Source: Mycobacterium sp. GA-1199 | Lineage (GTDB): Bacteria; Actinomycetota; Actinomycetes; Mycobacteriales; Mycobacteriaceae | Length of the DNA stretch: 64,000 nucleotides | Assembly: GCF_001500045.1 (NCBI RefSeq) | Contig: NZ_LQIX01000053.1 | Location: forward strand, 62,001-126,000 | Reading direction: 5' to 3' | In this document: piece by piece, positions 16,680-25,128 of the stretch | Numbering within the stretch: the stretch's first letter is position 1 | Layout of the letters: each line of letters begins with the position of its first letter | Notes under the pieces: model-generated | Databases searched by the model: none | Seen by the model: only the letters and a program-made list of their open reading frames with translations | Told to the model about the DNA's origin: nothing | Program-made: the position numbers and the translations under genes

Positions 16680-18314
16680 TTAGGTGACGAGCGAGACCGA
16701 GTTGCTGCGGCGCAGCTTGCCCGACGGCGTCTTGGGGATGGTGCCGGGTCCGAGCACGACGACGTTGCGCGGACGCACGTCGACCTCGCCGACCACCTCA
16801 TGGGCGACCTGCTGCTCGATCCGGCGGACCTCGACCGGATCCTGCCAGGAGTTGGACTCCACGGCGACGGCGAACGTCTCCCGCGAGTGGCCTGCGTCGA
16901 GGCGCACGGCGACGGCGCATCCCGGTCGGACCCCCTCGACACGGCAGGCGGCGCGTTCGATGTCGGTCGGATAGATGTTGCGGCCGGCCATGATGATGAC
17001 GTCCTTGACCCGGCCGCACACGACGATGTTGCCTTCGTCGGTGATGTAGCCGAGGTCGCCGGTGTCGTACCAGCCGTGCTCGTCCTGCGCCGGGATGAAC
17101 CCACCCATGGTGATGTAACCGGGCGTCAGGCATTCGCCGCGAAGCTCGATGACGCCGACGCCGCGCGGTGGCATCACGTTGCCCTGCTCGTCGATGACCC
17201 GGGCCTCGAGGTCGCGCAGCAGCGGTCCCAGCGACGCCAGGCGTCGGGTGTTGCCCTTGGTCGCCGGCACGGCGCGGCGCAGCGCGGCCAGCAGATCGGC
17301 GTCGACCTCGTCGACGACCAGACCCGCTCCGCACGGAGAGAACGACACCGCGAGCGTGGTCTCGGCCATGCCGTAGGCGGGCAGGATCGCGTCGGGCTTC
17401 AGGCCGAACGGCTTGCCGGCATCCAGCAGGTCCTCGACGTCGGCGGGCTCGACGGGCTCGGCGCCCGACAGCGCGAACCGCAGCGTGGACAGGTCGAACT
17501 CACCCGGCTTGGCCTGACGGCGCAACCGCTTGGCGAACAGCGCATAGGCGAAGTTCGGCGCCGCGGTCATCGTGCCCTTGTACTTGTCGATGAGCTTGGC
17601 CCACAACAGGGTGTCGCGCAGGAAGTCCATCGGCGTGACCTTCACCAGTTCCGCGCCGAAGTACATCGGGATGGTCAGGAAGCCGACCATGCCCATGTCG
17701 TGGAAGCACGGCAGCCAGCTGACCATGACGTCCTTCTCGACGTCGTACTCGGCGCCGATGAACATCGCCTCGGCGTTGGAGTAGATGTTGCGGTGCGTGA
17801 TCTGGACGGCCTTGGGAGATCCAGTCGAGCCGCTCGTCAATTGCATCAGCGCGAGATCGTCCTCGCCGACGTCGATCGGATCGATCGGCTCGCAGGCCAG
17901 CAGGTCCGTCACCGTGAGGACCGTGATGCCCTGCTCCTGAAGCACGGGGATGGCGACCATGAACGGTTCGGAGACGATGACGGCCTTGGCCTCGATCATC
18001 CGCACGACGTTCATCGTGTCCTCGGCCCAGACCGCGAGGTCGGTGCGCGGGGTGGGCTGGTGCAGCATGGTCAGGCTGGCGCCGCGCATCCACAGGCCCT
18101 GGGCGGTCGGGGCGATCTCCACCGGGAATCCGGCCAGCACGCCGACCGCGTCGCCGAGGCCGATGCCGACCTTCGCGAGGCCACCCGCGATGCAGCGCGC
18201 GCGCTCGTGCACCTCGCCCCAGGTGTGGCGGACGGGTTCGTACGGTTCACCGGTGACCATGCCCGTCGTCACGGTGCGGGCATTGCGGTACATCTTCTCG
18301 GTGAATCGGCTCAC
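16680..18314 (-). CDS. Fatty-acyl-AMP ligase (FadD/Pks16-like)
   Basis: Adenylates a long-chain fatty acid with ATP. The 544 residues equal M. tuberculosis Pks16 (Rv1013), found at the same place beside ispE. The AMP-binding motif LTSGSTGSPK is at residues 159-168, FHDMG-type PCFHDMGMVGF follows, and YGMAETTLAVSF, GWYDTGDLGYI, GRVKDVIIMAGRNIYP and the terminal Lys in PKTPSGKLRR are all present. The start is GTG 18314, preceded by GAGGAGG; the open frame extends 85 codons further but without family similarity. The partner acyl carrier or polyketide synthase is not in the window. Confidence 0.9.
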   Translation of the reverse strand: MSRFTEKMYRNARTVTTGMVTGEPYEPVRHTWGEVHERARCIAGGLAKVGIGLGDAVGVLAGFPVEIAPTAQGLWMRGASLTMLHQPTPRTDLAVWAEDTMNVVRMIEAKAVIVSEPFMVAIPVLQEQGITVLTVTDLLACEPIDPIDVGEDDLALMQLTSGSTGSPKAVQITHRNIYSNAEAMFIGAEYDVEKDVMVSWLPCFHDMGMVGFLTIPMYFGAELVKVTPMDFLRDTLLWAKLIDKYKGTMTAAPNFAYALFAKRLRRQAKPGEFDLSTLRFALSGAEPVEPADVEDLLDAGKPFGLKPDAILPAYGMAETTLAVSFSPCGAGLVVDEVDADLLAALRRAVPATKGNTRRLASLGPLLRDLEARVIDEQGNVMPPRGVGVIELRGECLTPGYITMGGFIPAQDEHGWYDTGDLGYITDEGNIVVCGRVKDVIIMAGRNIYPTDIERAACRVEGVRPGCAVAVRLDAGHSRETFAVAVESNSWQDPVEVRRIEQQVAHEVVGEVDVRPRNVVVLGPGTIPKTPSGKLRRSNSVSLVT

Positions 18315-18558
18315 GACGCCCTCCTCGGTTTCTGGAGCCGCTGCGCCTGCGGCATGGGGCTCAGCGCAAACAACCTCGTCACATGCTCCGCCTGATCGCA
18401 GATGCGGTCGCGAAGGCGCGCGCACGAATCGGGAGCGGTTACGTCTCGAAATGGTGATGCACCGAAGCGGTCGCAATATCCGACGAGGCGCCCACCGAGG
18501 TGTCCGGCGGGAAAGTAAGTCGTGTCCGATGCATGACAGCTGATCTTCACCATCGGCC

Positions 18559-18587
18559 ATCTTATGCAACTCTTAAGTAGCCGCCAA
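18559..18587 (-). promoter_or_regulatory. Sigma-70-type promoter candidate for the fatty-acyl-AMP ligase
   Basis: On the minus strand TTGGCG (-35) is 17 bases from TAAGAT (-10). The predicted transcript would have a leader of about 240 bases before GTG 18314. Confidence 0.4.
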
Positions 18588-18610
18588 ACTCTCGCGGGTA
18601 TTGAGGTCTG

Positions 18611-18630
18611 GGTCACATCCACCTGTGACC
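18611..18630. other. Inverted repeat GGTCACA-N6-TGTGACC
   Basis: Perfect 7-base arms with a 6-base centre. The half-sites are the reverse arrangement of a CRP site (TGTGA-N6-TCACA). It may be a hairpin or an operator upstream of the ligase promoter. Confidence 0.35.
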
Positions 18631-18651
18631 AAACCGCAGCCGAGCGCTCTG

Positions 18652-18680
18652 GGTACGGAAATCCCCGCATTTTCCGTACC
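18652..18680 (-). terminator. Hairpin downstream of ispE
   Basis: Ten-base perfect stem (GGTACGGAAA with TTTCCGTACC) and 9-base loop, 33 bases after the ispE stop. The position suits termination of ispE; a U-run is absent, as is common in mycobacteria. Confidence 0.5.
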
Positions 18681-18712
18681 GGATTGCGCGCTCGCGGACG
18701 AGCGGGGTGGTG

Positions 18713-19687
18713 TCACGCCGACGTCGACGGCGTCGGCACCACCCGCGCGCCGTGGACCGGGCCGCTGGCCACTCGCACGGTTCGGCACACCCCCGCGCCG
18801 GCCAGCTGTGCGCCGACGTCGACCGCTTGGCCGGCCGAGGCGCACAGAAACGCGCATGTCGGCCCCGACCCCGACACGATGCCTGCCAACGCCCCGGCCT
18901 CGGTGCCCGCGCGCAGCGTGCGGCGCAACCCCGGGTCAAGGCTCAGCGCCGCGGGCTGCAGGTCGTTGCCGAGCAGCGGGGCGAGTCGGGTTGGATCGCC
19001 GGACGCCAGCGCGGCCAGCACCGGTTCGGCGTCCTCGAGCCGCGGCGGTGGCTCGCGGTCGGGCCCCGCCGAGTCGCGCAGCCGGTCGATCTCGGCGAAG
19101 ACCGCGGGCGTCGACAATCCGCCGTCGGCAAAGGCCAGCACCCAGTGAAACGTCGTACGGGCCAGCACCGTCGCCAGCTCCTCACCGCGCCCGGTGCCCA
19201 ACGCGGTTCCCCCGTGCAGTGCGAACGGCACGTCGCTGCCCAGCCGGGCCGCCAGCGCATGCAGATCGCGCCGCGGCACGCCCAATTCCCACAGCGTGTT
19301 CATCGCGACCAGCACCGCGGCTGCGTCGGCGCTGCCGCCGGCCATGCCGCCGGCGACCGGTATGGATTTGTCGATCGAGATCGCCACATCCGGTGCCCGC
19401 CCCACGTGTTCGGCCATCAACTCGGCCGCCTGCCATGCGAGGTTGCGCTCGTCGGCCGGTAGCGATTCGGCCCCTTCACCGGAGAGCTCCAGCGACAGCA
19501 TGTCGGCATTGCTGACGGTGATCTCGTCGAGCAGCGAGACGGCGTGGAACACGGTCGTCAGCTCGTGGTAGCCGTCGTCGCGGCGGTCACCCACCTCCAG
19601 GTACAGGTTGACCTTGCCGGGCACCCGCACGGTGACCGACCCCGTCGGCACCCATTCAGACGCGGTGTTCCCGTTCCAGCCCGGCAC
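18713..19687 (-). CDS. ispE: 4-(cytidine 5'-diphospho)-2-C-methyl-D-erythritol kinase
   Basis: ATP-dependent kinase of the MEP isoprenoid pathway. The GHMP-kinase signature PVAGGMAGGSADAAAVL is central, VRVPGKVNLYL is the N-terminal substrate strand, and GIVSGSGPTCAFL is the C-terminal motif. It begins at GTG 19687 in the longest frame (324 residues); family similarity starts at the GTG at 19651 (VPTGSVTVRVPGK), giving 312 residues, and that may be the true start. Usually ispE follows ksgA directly. Here an oppositely oriented kinase gene separates them, so ispE has its own promoter. Confidence 0.95.
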   Translation of the reverse strand: MPGWNGNTASEWVPTGSVTVRVPGKVNLYLEVGDRRDDGYHELTTVFHAVSLLDEITVSNADMLSLELSGEGAESLPADERNLAWQAAELMAEHVGRAPDVAISIDKSIPVAGGMAGGSADAAAVLVAMNTLWELGVPRRDLHALAARLGSDVPFALHGGTALGTGRGEELATVLARTTFHWVLAFADGGLSTPAVFAEIDRLRDSAGPDREPPPRLEDAEPVLAALASGDPTRLAPLLGNDLQPAALSLDPGLRRTLRAGTEAGALAGIVSGSGPTCAFLCASAGQAVDVGAQLAGAGVCRTVRVASGPVHGARVVPTPSTSA

Positions 19688-19752
19688 GGCACGACACTAT
19701 CGAAAGGACAAGTGGCGGGCAGCGTGTCAGAAGGCGCGCGCCGTCGCCGCAC

Positions 19753-19758
19753 TAGTCT
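19753..19758 (+). promoter_or_regulatory. -10 element for a leaderless kinase message
   Basis: TAGTCT fits TANNNT and ends six bases before the GTG at 19765, the spacing expected for a transcript that begins at the start codon. Confidence 0.45.
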
Positions 19759-19764
19759 GAGCTC

Positions 19765-20562
19765 GTGCTGTCCACCGGCGACCGGTTCGACGACTACGTT
19801 GTCGACGAGGTCCTCGGCCACGGCGGATCGGCAACGGTCTACCGGGTGCATGCCGCCGACAATCCGCGGCGGGTGGTCGCTTTGAAGATCCTCGACGAAC
19901 ACGCTCGTGATCGAGCGCACGTGGCCCGGCTGCGGCGGGAGTTCGAGTTCGCCGACCGCCTCGACCACCCTCACATCGTCACCGTGTACGAGCGGGGCCC
20001 GGGGTGGCTGACGATGCAGTTCGTCGCGGGCGGCGCAGTGCAGTGCCTGCCGACGGTGCCCGAGCGCCTTGCAGCGCTCGGCCAGATCGCCGACGCGCTG
20101 GACTACATCCACAACCGCGCGATCGTGCACTGCGACGTCAAGCCCGCCAACATCCTGGTCGAACCCGACCGCTCGCAGGCGGTGCTGATCGACTTCGGGG
20201 TGGCGGTCGAGATCACCGACGACATCGGCCGCCGTCCGACGCACGTCGAGGCCTCGCTGCCCTACTCGGCGCCGGAGCTGATCGCGGGTCGAGCACCGAC
20301 AGAGGCGACCGACGAATACGCCCTGGCCTGCACGGCGGTCGAACTGATCACCGGGTCACCGCCGTTTCGGGAGGACTCCCGCGTCGGGTTGGTCGAGGCG
20401 CACCTGCATCGCCCGCCACCACGGTTCTCACGCGAGGTCGACTGGCTGCCACGCGCTTTCGACTCGATCGTGGCCAAAGCCCTGGCGAAGGCGCCTGCGG
20501 ACCGTTACCAGTCCTGCCGCGAGTTCGTCGCGCTGGTCGTGCGCGCCGTCAACGGACGCTGA
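19765..20562 (+). CDS. Soluble serine/threonine protein kinase, HCD variant
   Basis: A 265-residue Hanks-type kinase consisting only of the catalytic domain; no membrane segment or sensor. The Gly loop is GHGGSATVY (residues 18-26), the ATP-anchoring Lys is 41 (VALKIL), the catalytic loop is HCDVKPANIL (122-131), the DFG is 143-145, and SAPE is at 168-171. The Arg before the catalytic Asp is replaced by Cys, so activation-loop phosphorylation is probably not required. It lies in opposite orientation between ispE and rsmA and overlaps the rsmA 3' end by 14 bases. Targets are unknown. Confidence 0.9.
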   Translation: MLSTGDRFDDYVVDEVLGHGGSATVYRVHAADNPRRVVALKILDEHARDRAHVARLRREFEFADRLDHPHIVTVYERGPGWLTMQFVAGGAVQCLPTVPERLAALGQIADALDYIHNRAIVHCDVKPANILVEPDRSQAVLIDFGVAVEITDDIGRRPTHVEASLPYSAPELIAGRAPTEATDEYALACTAVELITGSPPFREDSRVGLVEAHLHRPPPRFSREVDWLPRAFDSIVAKALAKAPADRYQSCREFVALVVRAVNGR

Positions 20563-21457
20563 TCGAACCCTCGGTGTCCTGAACCGCCGGCTTGTCCACT
20601 TGTCCTGACCGCTGCAGCAGCCGGACGAAGTCGGCGATCGACAGGGTCTCGCCGCGGCGTGACGGATCGATGCTGGCGGCGAGCAGCCTGCGCGCCGACT
20701 CGTTACCCGAACCCGCCCATTCGGCGAACGCGTTGCGCGCCGTCTTGCGCCGTTGCGCGAACGCGATGTCGATCAGCTCGAAGACCTGTTCACGGAAGCT
20801 CTCGTCGGTCGGCCACGGCGACGTCTCGTAGCGCTCGATGCCGACCAGCCCCGAGTACACCCGGGGGATCGGCCAGAACACCGTCGGCGACACCATGCCG
20901 TGGCGCCGGACCTTGCCGAAGAAGCGCACCTTCGCGCTGGGCACGCCGTAATCCTTGCCGCCCGGCTCGGCCGCGAGCCGCTCGGCCACCTCGGCCTGAA
21001 CCATCACCATCACGGTGCGGATCGAGGGGAACTCGGCCATCAGATGCAGCAGGGCCGGGACCGCGATGTTGTAGGGCAGGTTGGCGACCAGGGCCGTGGG
21101 CTCCTCGCCGAGTTCCTCGCGTCGCAACCCGAGGATGTCGCGGTTGAGCACGGTGAGCCGGTTGATCTCGCTGTGTGAATGCTCGGCGATGGTGATTGGC
21201 AGTTGCCGGGCCAGCACGGGGTCGATCTCGACGGCGGTCACCCGCGCGCCGCGGTCGAGCAGTGCCAGCGTCAGCGAGCCCAGTCCGGGCCCGACCTCGA
21301 GAACGTGGTCATGCTTGTGGACACCGGACGCCGAAACGATTCGCCGTACGGTGTTGGCGTCATGGACGAAGTTCTGGCCGAACGATTTGCGCGGTCGAAA
21401 GTCGATCGCCTTCGCCAGTTGTCTTATCTCGGTCCGCCCGAGTAGTCGAATGGTCAG
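20549..21457 (-). CDS. rsmA: 16S rRNA (adenine1518-N6/adenine1519-N6)-dimethyltransferase
   Basis: KsgA dimethylates two adjacent adenines in helix 45 of 16S rRNA. SAM motif EVGPGLGSLTLALLDRG, the catalytic NLPYN, and QAEVAERLAA are clear. Family similarity extends well upstream of the first ATG/GTG/TTG at 21241: IRLLGRTEIRQLAKAIDF and KSFGQNFVHDANTV are encoded up to 21457. No standard start codon exists between an in-frame TAG and this region. The best candidate is CTG 21457 (CTG ACC ATT), which overlaps the rpfB stop (CTGA) and has GGGAGGA eight bases ahead. That gives 302 residues. The start is inferred; the coding region is secure. Confidence 0.9.
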   Translation of the reverse strand: MTIRLLGRTEIRQLAKAIDFRPRKSFGQNFVHDANTVRRIVSASGVHKHDHVLEVGPGLGSLTLALLDRGARVTAVEIDPVLARQLPITIAEHSHSEINRLTVLNRDILGLRREELGEEPTALVANLPYNIAVPALLHLMAEFPSIRTVMVMVQAEVAERLAAEPGGKDYGVPSAKVRFFGKVRRHGMVSPTVFWPIPRVYSGLVGIERYETSPWPTDESFREQVFELIDIAFAQRRKTARNAFAEWAGSGNESARRLLAASIDPSRRGETLSIADFVRLLQRSGQVDKPAVQDTEGSISVR

Positions 21458-22581
21458 CGCGCACCAATCCTCCCGCTACAAGTCGGCCACGCGCCCCACC
21501 CTTGTCGCGCCCGAGTGACTTCAGCAATCGCGATTTGTTCTTCTCTTGTTGCCAAGTCGGCTCTCGCAGCATAGCGCAGACCGCCGTTGCGCTCCCATGT
21601 GTTCTGGTCGAATTGAACGCCGCCGTAGTATCCGTTGCCGGTGTTGATCGCCCAGTTACCTCCGGCTTCGCACCGCGCAAGGGCATCCCAGGTCGCCCCG
21701 TTGGACACCGCCGGCACCTCGGTGCCGGGCTTGGTGCCCACCCGCACGACACCTTCGCGGGCGGGCGTTACAACGACATTGGCTACTGGCAACCTGCCGG
21801 TCTCCACACCGTTGAGCTTCGCCACCGCAAAGATCACGTCCTGCGTGCCCGGCATTCCCGGGTCCTCGACGACCTGCCGGCTCTGGTTCAGCGTCGGGTC
21901 CTCGATGCGCTTGAGGGCGGGCGGCAGCGGCACGCGCTCGGCGATCTTGTCGATCCGGTTGCGCGTCACCTGGACGTGCATGCCGTCGGTGACGGGAGCC
22001 GACGCGGCGGGAACGACGGCGTCACGCTGCTCGAGCGGTGCGCCCGCCTCAGCGAGCAGGGCCGCGATGTTCGGGGCGGCCAGCGTCACGCTGCGCATCG
22101 CTCCGCCGTCATCGATGTGCACGATCTTGGGGCTGACCACCGGCAGTGACATGCCCGCCAGCGGAACCCGGCTGGCGCGCGAGGCTGCGGCGGGCGCCTT
22201 GTCGGTCATCTCCAGTTGGGCGAGGGCCTCGTCGACCGTCGACGCGGTGGTCCACACCTGCTTGCTGTCCTCGCCGTCCAGCGAGAGCTGAAGCGGGCGG
22301 CTGCGGCGCAGCACGATGGTGTCGGCCTGGTTCACCGGTTGATCGGCGGCCGGAAAGAGGTCGTCTCGTTCGCCGACGTCGAACCCGTTCTCCTGGACCA
22401 CGTCGATCACGCGCGACTTCATGGTCGCCACCGTCGTCGACGAACCGTCCACGGTCAGCGTGACGGTCTTGTGTGCAGCTACCGCGTAGCCGCCGGCGAA
22501 GGTGAGTGCGAGCAACATCGCACCGACCAGCAGACGAAGTAGCGGTGAACGCGCCTCGTGGAGCTTTGTGAAAGTGTTCAA
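21454..22581 (-). CDS. rpfB: Resuscitation-promoting factor RpfB
   Basis: Secreted or membrane-anchored muralytic enzyme that helps dormant cells resume growth. The 375 residues hold an N-terminal membrane segment (about 14-36), three DUF348 repeats (40-240), a G5 domain (about 215-290) and a C-terminal transglycosylase-like RPF domain. The catalytic Glu is 305 in ARCEAGGNW, followed by YYGGVQFDQNTW. The M. tuberculosis protein has Cys after the hydrophobic segment (VAAC), a lipobox-like site; here it is VAAH, so lipidation at that position is not possible. The start is TTG 22581. Its stop overlaps the rsmA start. Confidence 0.95.
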   Translation of the reverse strand: MNTFTKLHEARSPLLRLLVGAMLLALTFAGGYAVAAHKTVTLTVDGSSTTVATMKSRVIDVVQENGFDVGERDDLFPAADQPVNQADTIVLRRSRPLQLSLDGEDSKQVWTTASTVDEALAQLEMTDKAPAAASRASRVPLAGMSLPVVSPKIVHIDDGGAMRSVTLAAPNIAALLAEAGAPLEQRDAVVPAASAPVTDGMHVQVTRNRIDKIAERVPLPPALKRIEDPTLNQSRQVVEDPGMPGTQDVIFAVAKLNGVETGRLPVANVVVTPAREGVVRVGTKPGTEVPAVSNGATWDALARCEAGGNWAINTGNGYYGGVQFDQNTWERNGGLRYAARADLATREEQIAIAEVTRARQGWGAWPTCSGRIGAR

Positions 22582-22671
22582 AACGTCGTATATCCCCGAC
22601 TATCGGACGGAGCGCCGCGTCCTTGCGGTGCTTCGCTTTCGGTCACAGCACGGTAACGGAGAGCCCTCGAG

Positions 22672-23526
22672 TCAGCAACTCGCGAGGCCGTAGGCGCGTT
22701 CGGCTGTGGTGGTGGTTTCGCGCGCGATGACCTCAGCCGGCTTACCGACGATCTCCGCCAACGCCCGCACAGTGTAGGGAAGGCAGTACGGCTCGTTGGG
22801 TGCGCCGCGGTACGGATGGGGCGTCAGGAACGGCGCGTCGGTCTCGACGAGCATTTGCCCGGGCGGGATCAGTCGCGCGGCTTCTTGCAGGGCTTTGGCG
22901 TTCTTGAAGCTGACGGTGCCCGACAGACTCAGTAGCCAGCCCGCGTCGATACACCGACGCGCCATCTGAGGCCCCGACGAGAAGCAGTGGAAGATCACCG
23001 TCTCGGGGGCGCCTTCGGCGGCCAGGACGTCGAGGACCTGATCGTCGGCCTCTCGGTTGTGGATCATCAGCGGCTTGCCGGTCCGCTTGGCGAGGTCGAT
23101 GTGCCACGCGAACGCGTCCCGTTGGGTGGCCGGTTGCGCGCAGCCCTCCAACCTGCCGGGCCAGTACAGGTCGAGGCCGGTCTCGCCGATCGCGACGACG
23201 CGGGGATGGTCGGCCAGTTGCTCGATGACGGTCTTGGCTTGATCGGTCAGGGCGTCGGTCCGCGTCGGGTGCAGGGCGACCGCGGCATAGACCCGCTCGT
23301 CCGCCTCGGCGGCCTCGGTGACCCAGCGTGCGGAGTCGAGGTCGTCGGCGATGGTGACAACGGCCCCGACGCCGACCGCCGCCGCGCGGTCGACGATCGC
23401 GGTGACGCCGGCCGCGTCCGAGGCACCACATGCATCGAGATGGGTGTGCGCGTCGATCAGCGGGCTCAGCGGCGCCGGGGCGGGCGGCCGCTCCCGTCTG
23501 CCTGAGCGCTTCGCGTTCACCGCCAC
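22672..23526 (-). CDS. tatD: TatD-family metal-dependent deoxyribonuclease
   Basis: A 284-residue TIM-barrel hydrolase acting as 3'-5' exonuclease on DNA ends or damaged nucleic acid in characterised relatives. Metal ligands are in IDAHTHLDAC (HxH), VAIGETGLDLYW (Glu), PLMIHNREAD (His), VIFHCFSSG (His) and LVETDAPFLTPH (Asp). I placed the start at GTG 23526, because upstream reading would enter the metG gene; a second GTG at 23520 is also possible. It is divergent from metG with an 18-base gap and lies ahead of rpfB, as in M. tuberculosis. Confidence 0.9.
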   Translation of the reverse strand: MAVNAKRSGRRERPPAPAPLSPLIDAHTHLDACGASDAAGVTAIVDRAAAVGVGAVVTIADDLDSARWVTEAAEADERVYAAVALHPTRTDALTDQAKTVIEQLADHPRVVAIGETGLDLYWPGRLEGCAQPATQRDAFAWHIDLAKRTGKPLMIHNREADDQVLDVLAAEGAPETVIFHCFSSGPQMARRCIDAGWLLSLSGTVSFKNAKALQEAARLIPPGQMLVETDAPFLTPHPYRGAPNEPYCLPYTVRALAEIVGKPAEVIARETTTTAERAYGLASC

Positions 23527-23544
23527 ACCATAAGCTGAGTTGAA

Positions 23545-25128
23545 ATGACTACTGCTGTCCGCGGGGCGCAAGCGCCGAGCCCAGGCGCGCCCTTCTACAT
23601 CACCACCGCGATCGCCTATCCGAACGGCGATCCGCACGTCGGCCATGCCTACGAGTACATCGCCACCGACGCCATCGCCCGGTTCAAGCGGCTGGACGGA
23701 TTCGACGTGCGGTACCTGACCGGCACCGACGTGCACGGCCTGAAGATGGCCGAGGCGGCGAAAACGCTGGGCATCCCCACCGCCGACCTGGCGCGGCAGA
23801 ACTCCGATGTGTTCGAGCGCCTGCAGGAGAAGCTGAACATCTCCTTCGACCGGTTCATCCGCACCTCGGATGCCGACCATTTCGAGGCCTCAAAGGAGAT
23901 CTGGCGCCGGATGAACGACGCCGGTGACATCTACCTCGACTCCTACAAGGGCTGGTACTCGGTTCGCGACGAGCGGTTCTTCACCGACGCCGAGACGACC
24001 GTCGGCGCCGACGGCGTGCGGGTCGCGGCCGAGACCGGCGCGCCCGTGACATGGACCGAGGAGCAGACCTACTTCTTCCGGCTGTCGGCTTACACGGACC
24101 GCTTGCTGGAGCACTATCGGGTGCATCCGGAGTTCATCGAGCCCGATGTGCGGCGCAACGAGGTCGTCAGCTTCGTCTCGGGCGGGCTGCGAGACTTGTC
24201 GATCTCGCGCACCACGTTCGACTGGGGCGTGCCGGTGCCCGACCATCTCGACCACGTCATGTACGTGTGGGTGGACGCGCTGACCAATTACCTGACCGGC
24301 GTCGGTTTCCCGGACACGTCGTCGGAGGCCTTCAAGCGGTACTGGCCCGCCGATCTGCACATGATCGGCAAGGACATCATCCGGTTCCACACCGTCTACT
24401 GGCCGGCGTTCCTGATGTCGGCGGGAATCGAGTTGCCGCGCAAGGTTTTCGCGCACGGCTTCGTGCTCAATCGCGGCGAGAAGATGAGCAAGTCGGTGGG
24501 CAACATCATCGACCCGGTCAACCTCGTCGAGGAGTTCGGGCTCGACCAGGTGCGCTATTTCTTCCTGCGCGAGGTGCCGTTCGGTCAGGACGGCAGCTAC
24601 AGCGAGGACGCGATCATCGGCCGCATCAACGCCGACCTGACCAACGAGCTGGGCAACCTGGCGCAGCGGTCGCTGTCGATGGTGGCCAAGAACCTCGACG
24701 GAATCGTCCCTGAGCCAGGAGATTTCACCGATGACGACGCGGCGCTGCTCGAATCGGCCGACGCGCTGATCGACCGGGTGCGTGGCCACTACGACGCCGT
24801 CGCGATGCACCTGGCGCTCGAGGCGATCTGGTCCGTCCTGGGCGCGGCGAACAGGTACTTCTCCGCCCAGGAACCGTGGGTGCTGCGCAAGTCGGAGTCG
24901 GCGCAGGATCAGCGTCGTTTCGGCACGGTGCTGTACACGACGCTCGAGGTCGTGCGGATCGCCGCGCTGCTGACGCAGCCCGTGATGCCCGACTCGTCGG
25001 CTAAGCTGCTCGACTTGCTCGGACAGAACCCCGACGAACGAACCTTCGCCGCTGTCAGCATCCGGCTGAAGCCAGGCACCGCCCTACCGGCACCGACCGG
25101 TGTGTTCCCCCGCTACCAGGCTGAGTGA
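23545..25128 (+). CDS. metG: Methionyl-tRNA synthetase
   Basis: Charges tRNA-Met, 527 residues. The HIGH-type motif HVGH is at residues 31-34 and KMSKS at 313-317. TGTDVHGLKMAEAA and MYVWVDALTNYL are family blocks. There are no paired Cys knuckles in the connective peptide, consistent with the zinc-free short form. The anticodon-binding helical domain occupies the last third. The stop overlaps gdhA by GTGA. Confidence 0.97.
   Translation: MTTAVRGAQAPSPGAPFYITTAIAYPNGDPHVGHAYEYIATDAIARFKRLDGFDVRYLTGTDVHGLKMAEAAKTLGIPTADLARQNSDVFERLQEKLNISFDRFIRTSDADHFEASKEIWRRMNDAGDIYLDSYKGWYSVRDERFFTDAETTVGADGVRVAAETGAPVTWTEEQTYFFRLSAYTDRLLEHYRVHPEFIEPDVRRNEVVSFVSGGLRDLSISRTTFDWGVPVPDHLDHVMYVWVDALTNYLTGVGFPDTSSEAFKRYWPADLHMIGKDIIRFHTVYWPAFLMSAGIELPRKVFAHGFVLNRGEKMSKSVGNIIDPVNLVEEFGLDQVRYFFLREVPFGQDGSYSEDAIIGRINADLTNELGNLAQRSLSMVAKNLDGIVPEPGDFTDDDAALLESADALIDRVRGHYDAVAMHLALEAIWSVLGAANRYFSAQEPWVLRKSESAQDQRRFGTVLYTTLEVVRIAALLTQPVMPDSSAKLLDLLGQNPDERTFAAVSIRLKPGTALPAPTGVFPRYQAE

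Larger units (their letters stand above)
18315..18712. other. 398-base gap between fadD-like gene and ispE
   Basis: No credible gene. It contains a promoter candidate for the ligase gene (18559-18587) and two hairpins (18611-18630 and 18652-18680). The open frame continuing upstream of the ligase has no recognisable protein pattern. Confidence 0.6.

Noticed and set aside
16554..18395. A very long open frame (613 codons) on the plus strand opposite the fatty-acyl-AMP ligase
   Set aside because: Its protein is rich in His, Arg, Asp and Gly without family motifs, the pattern expected of antisense frames in high-GC genes. The minus strand encodes a complete ligase.
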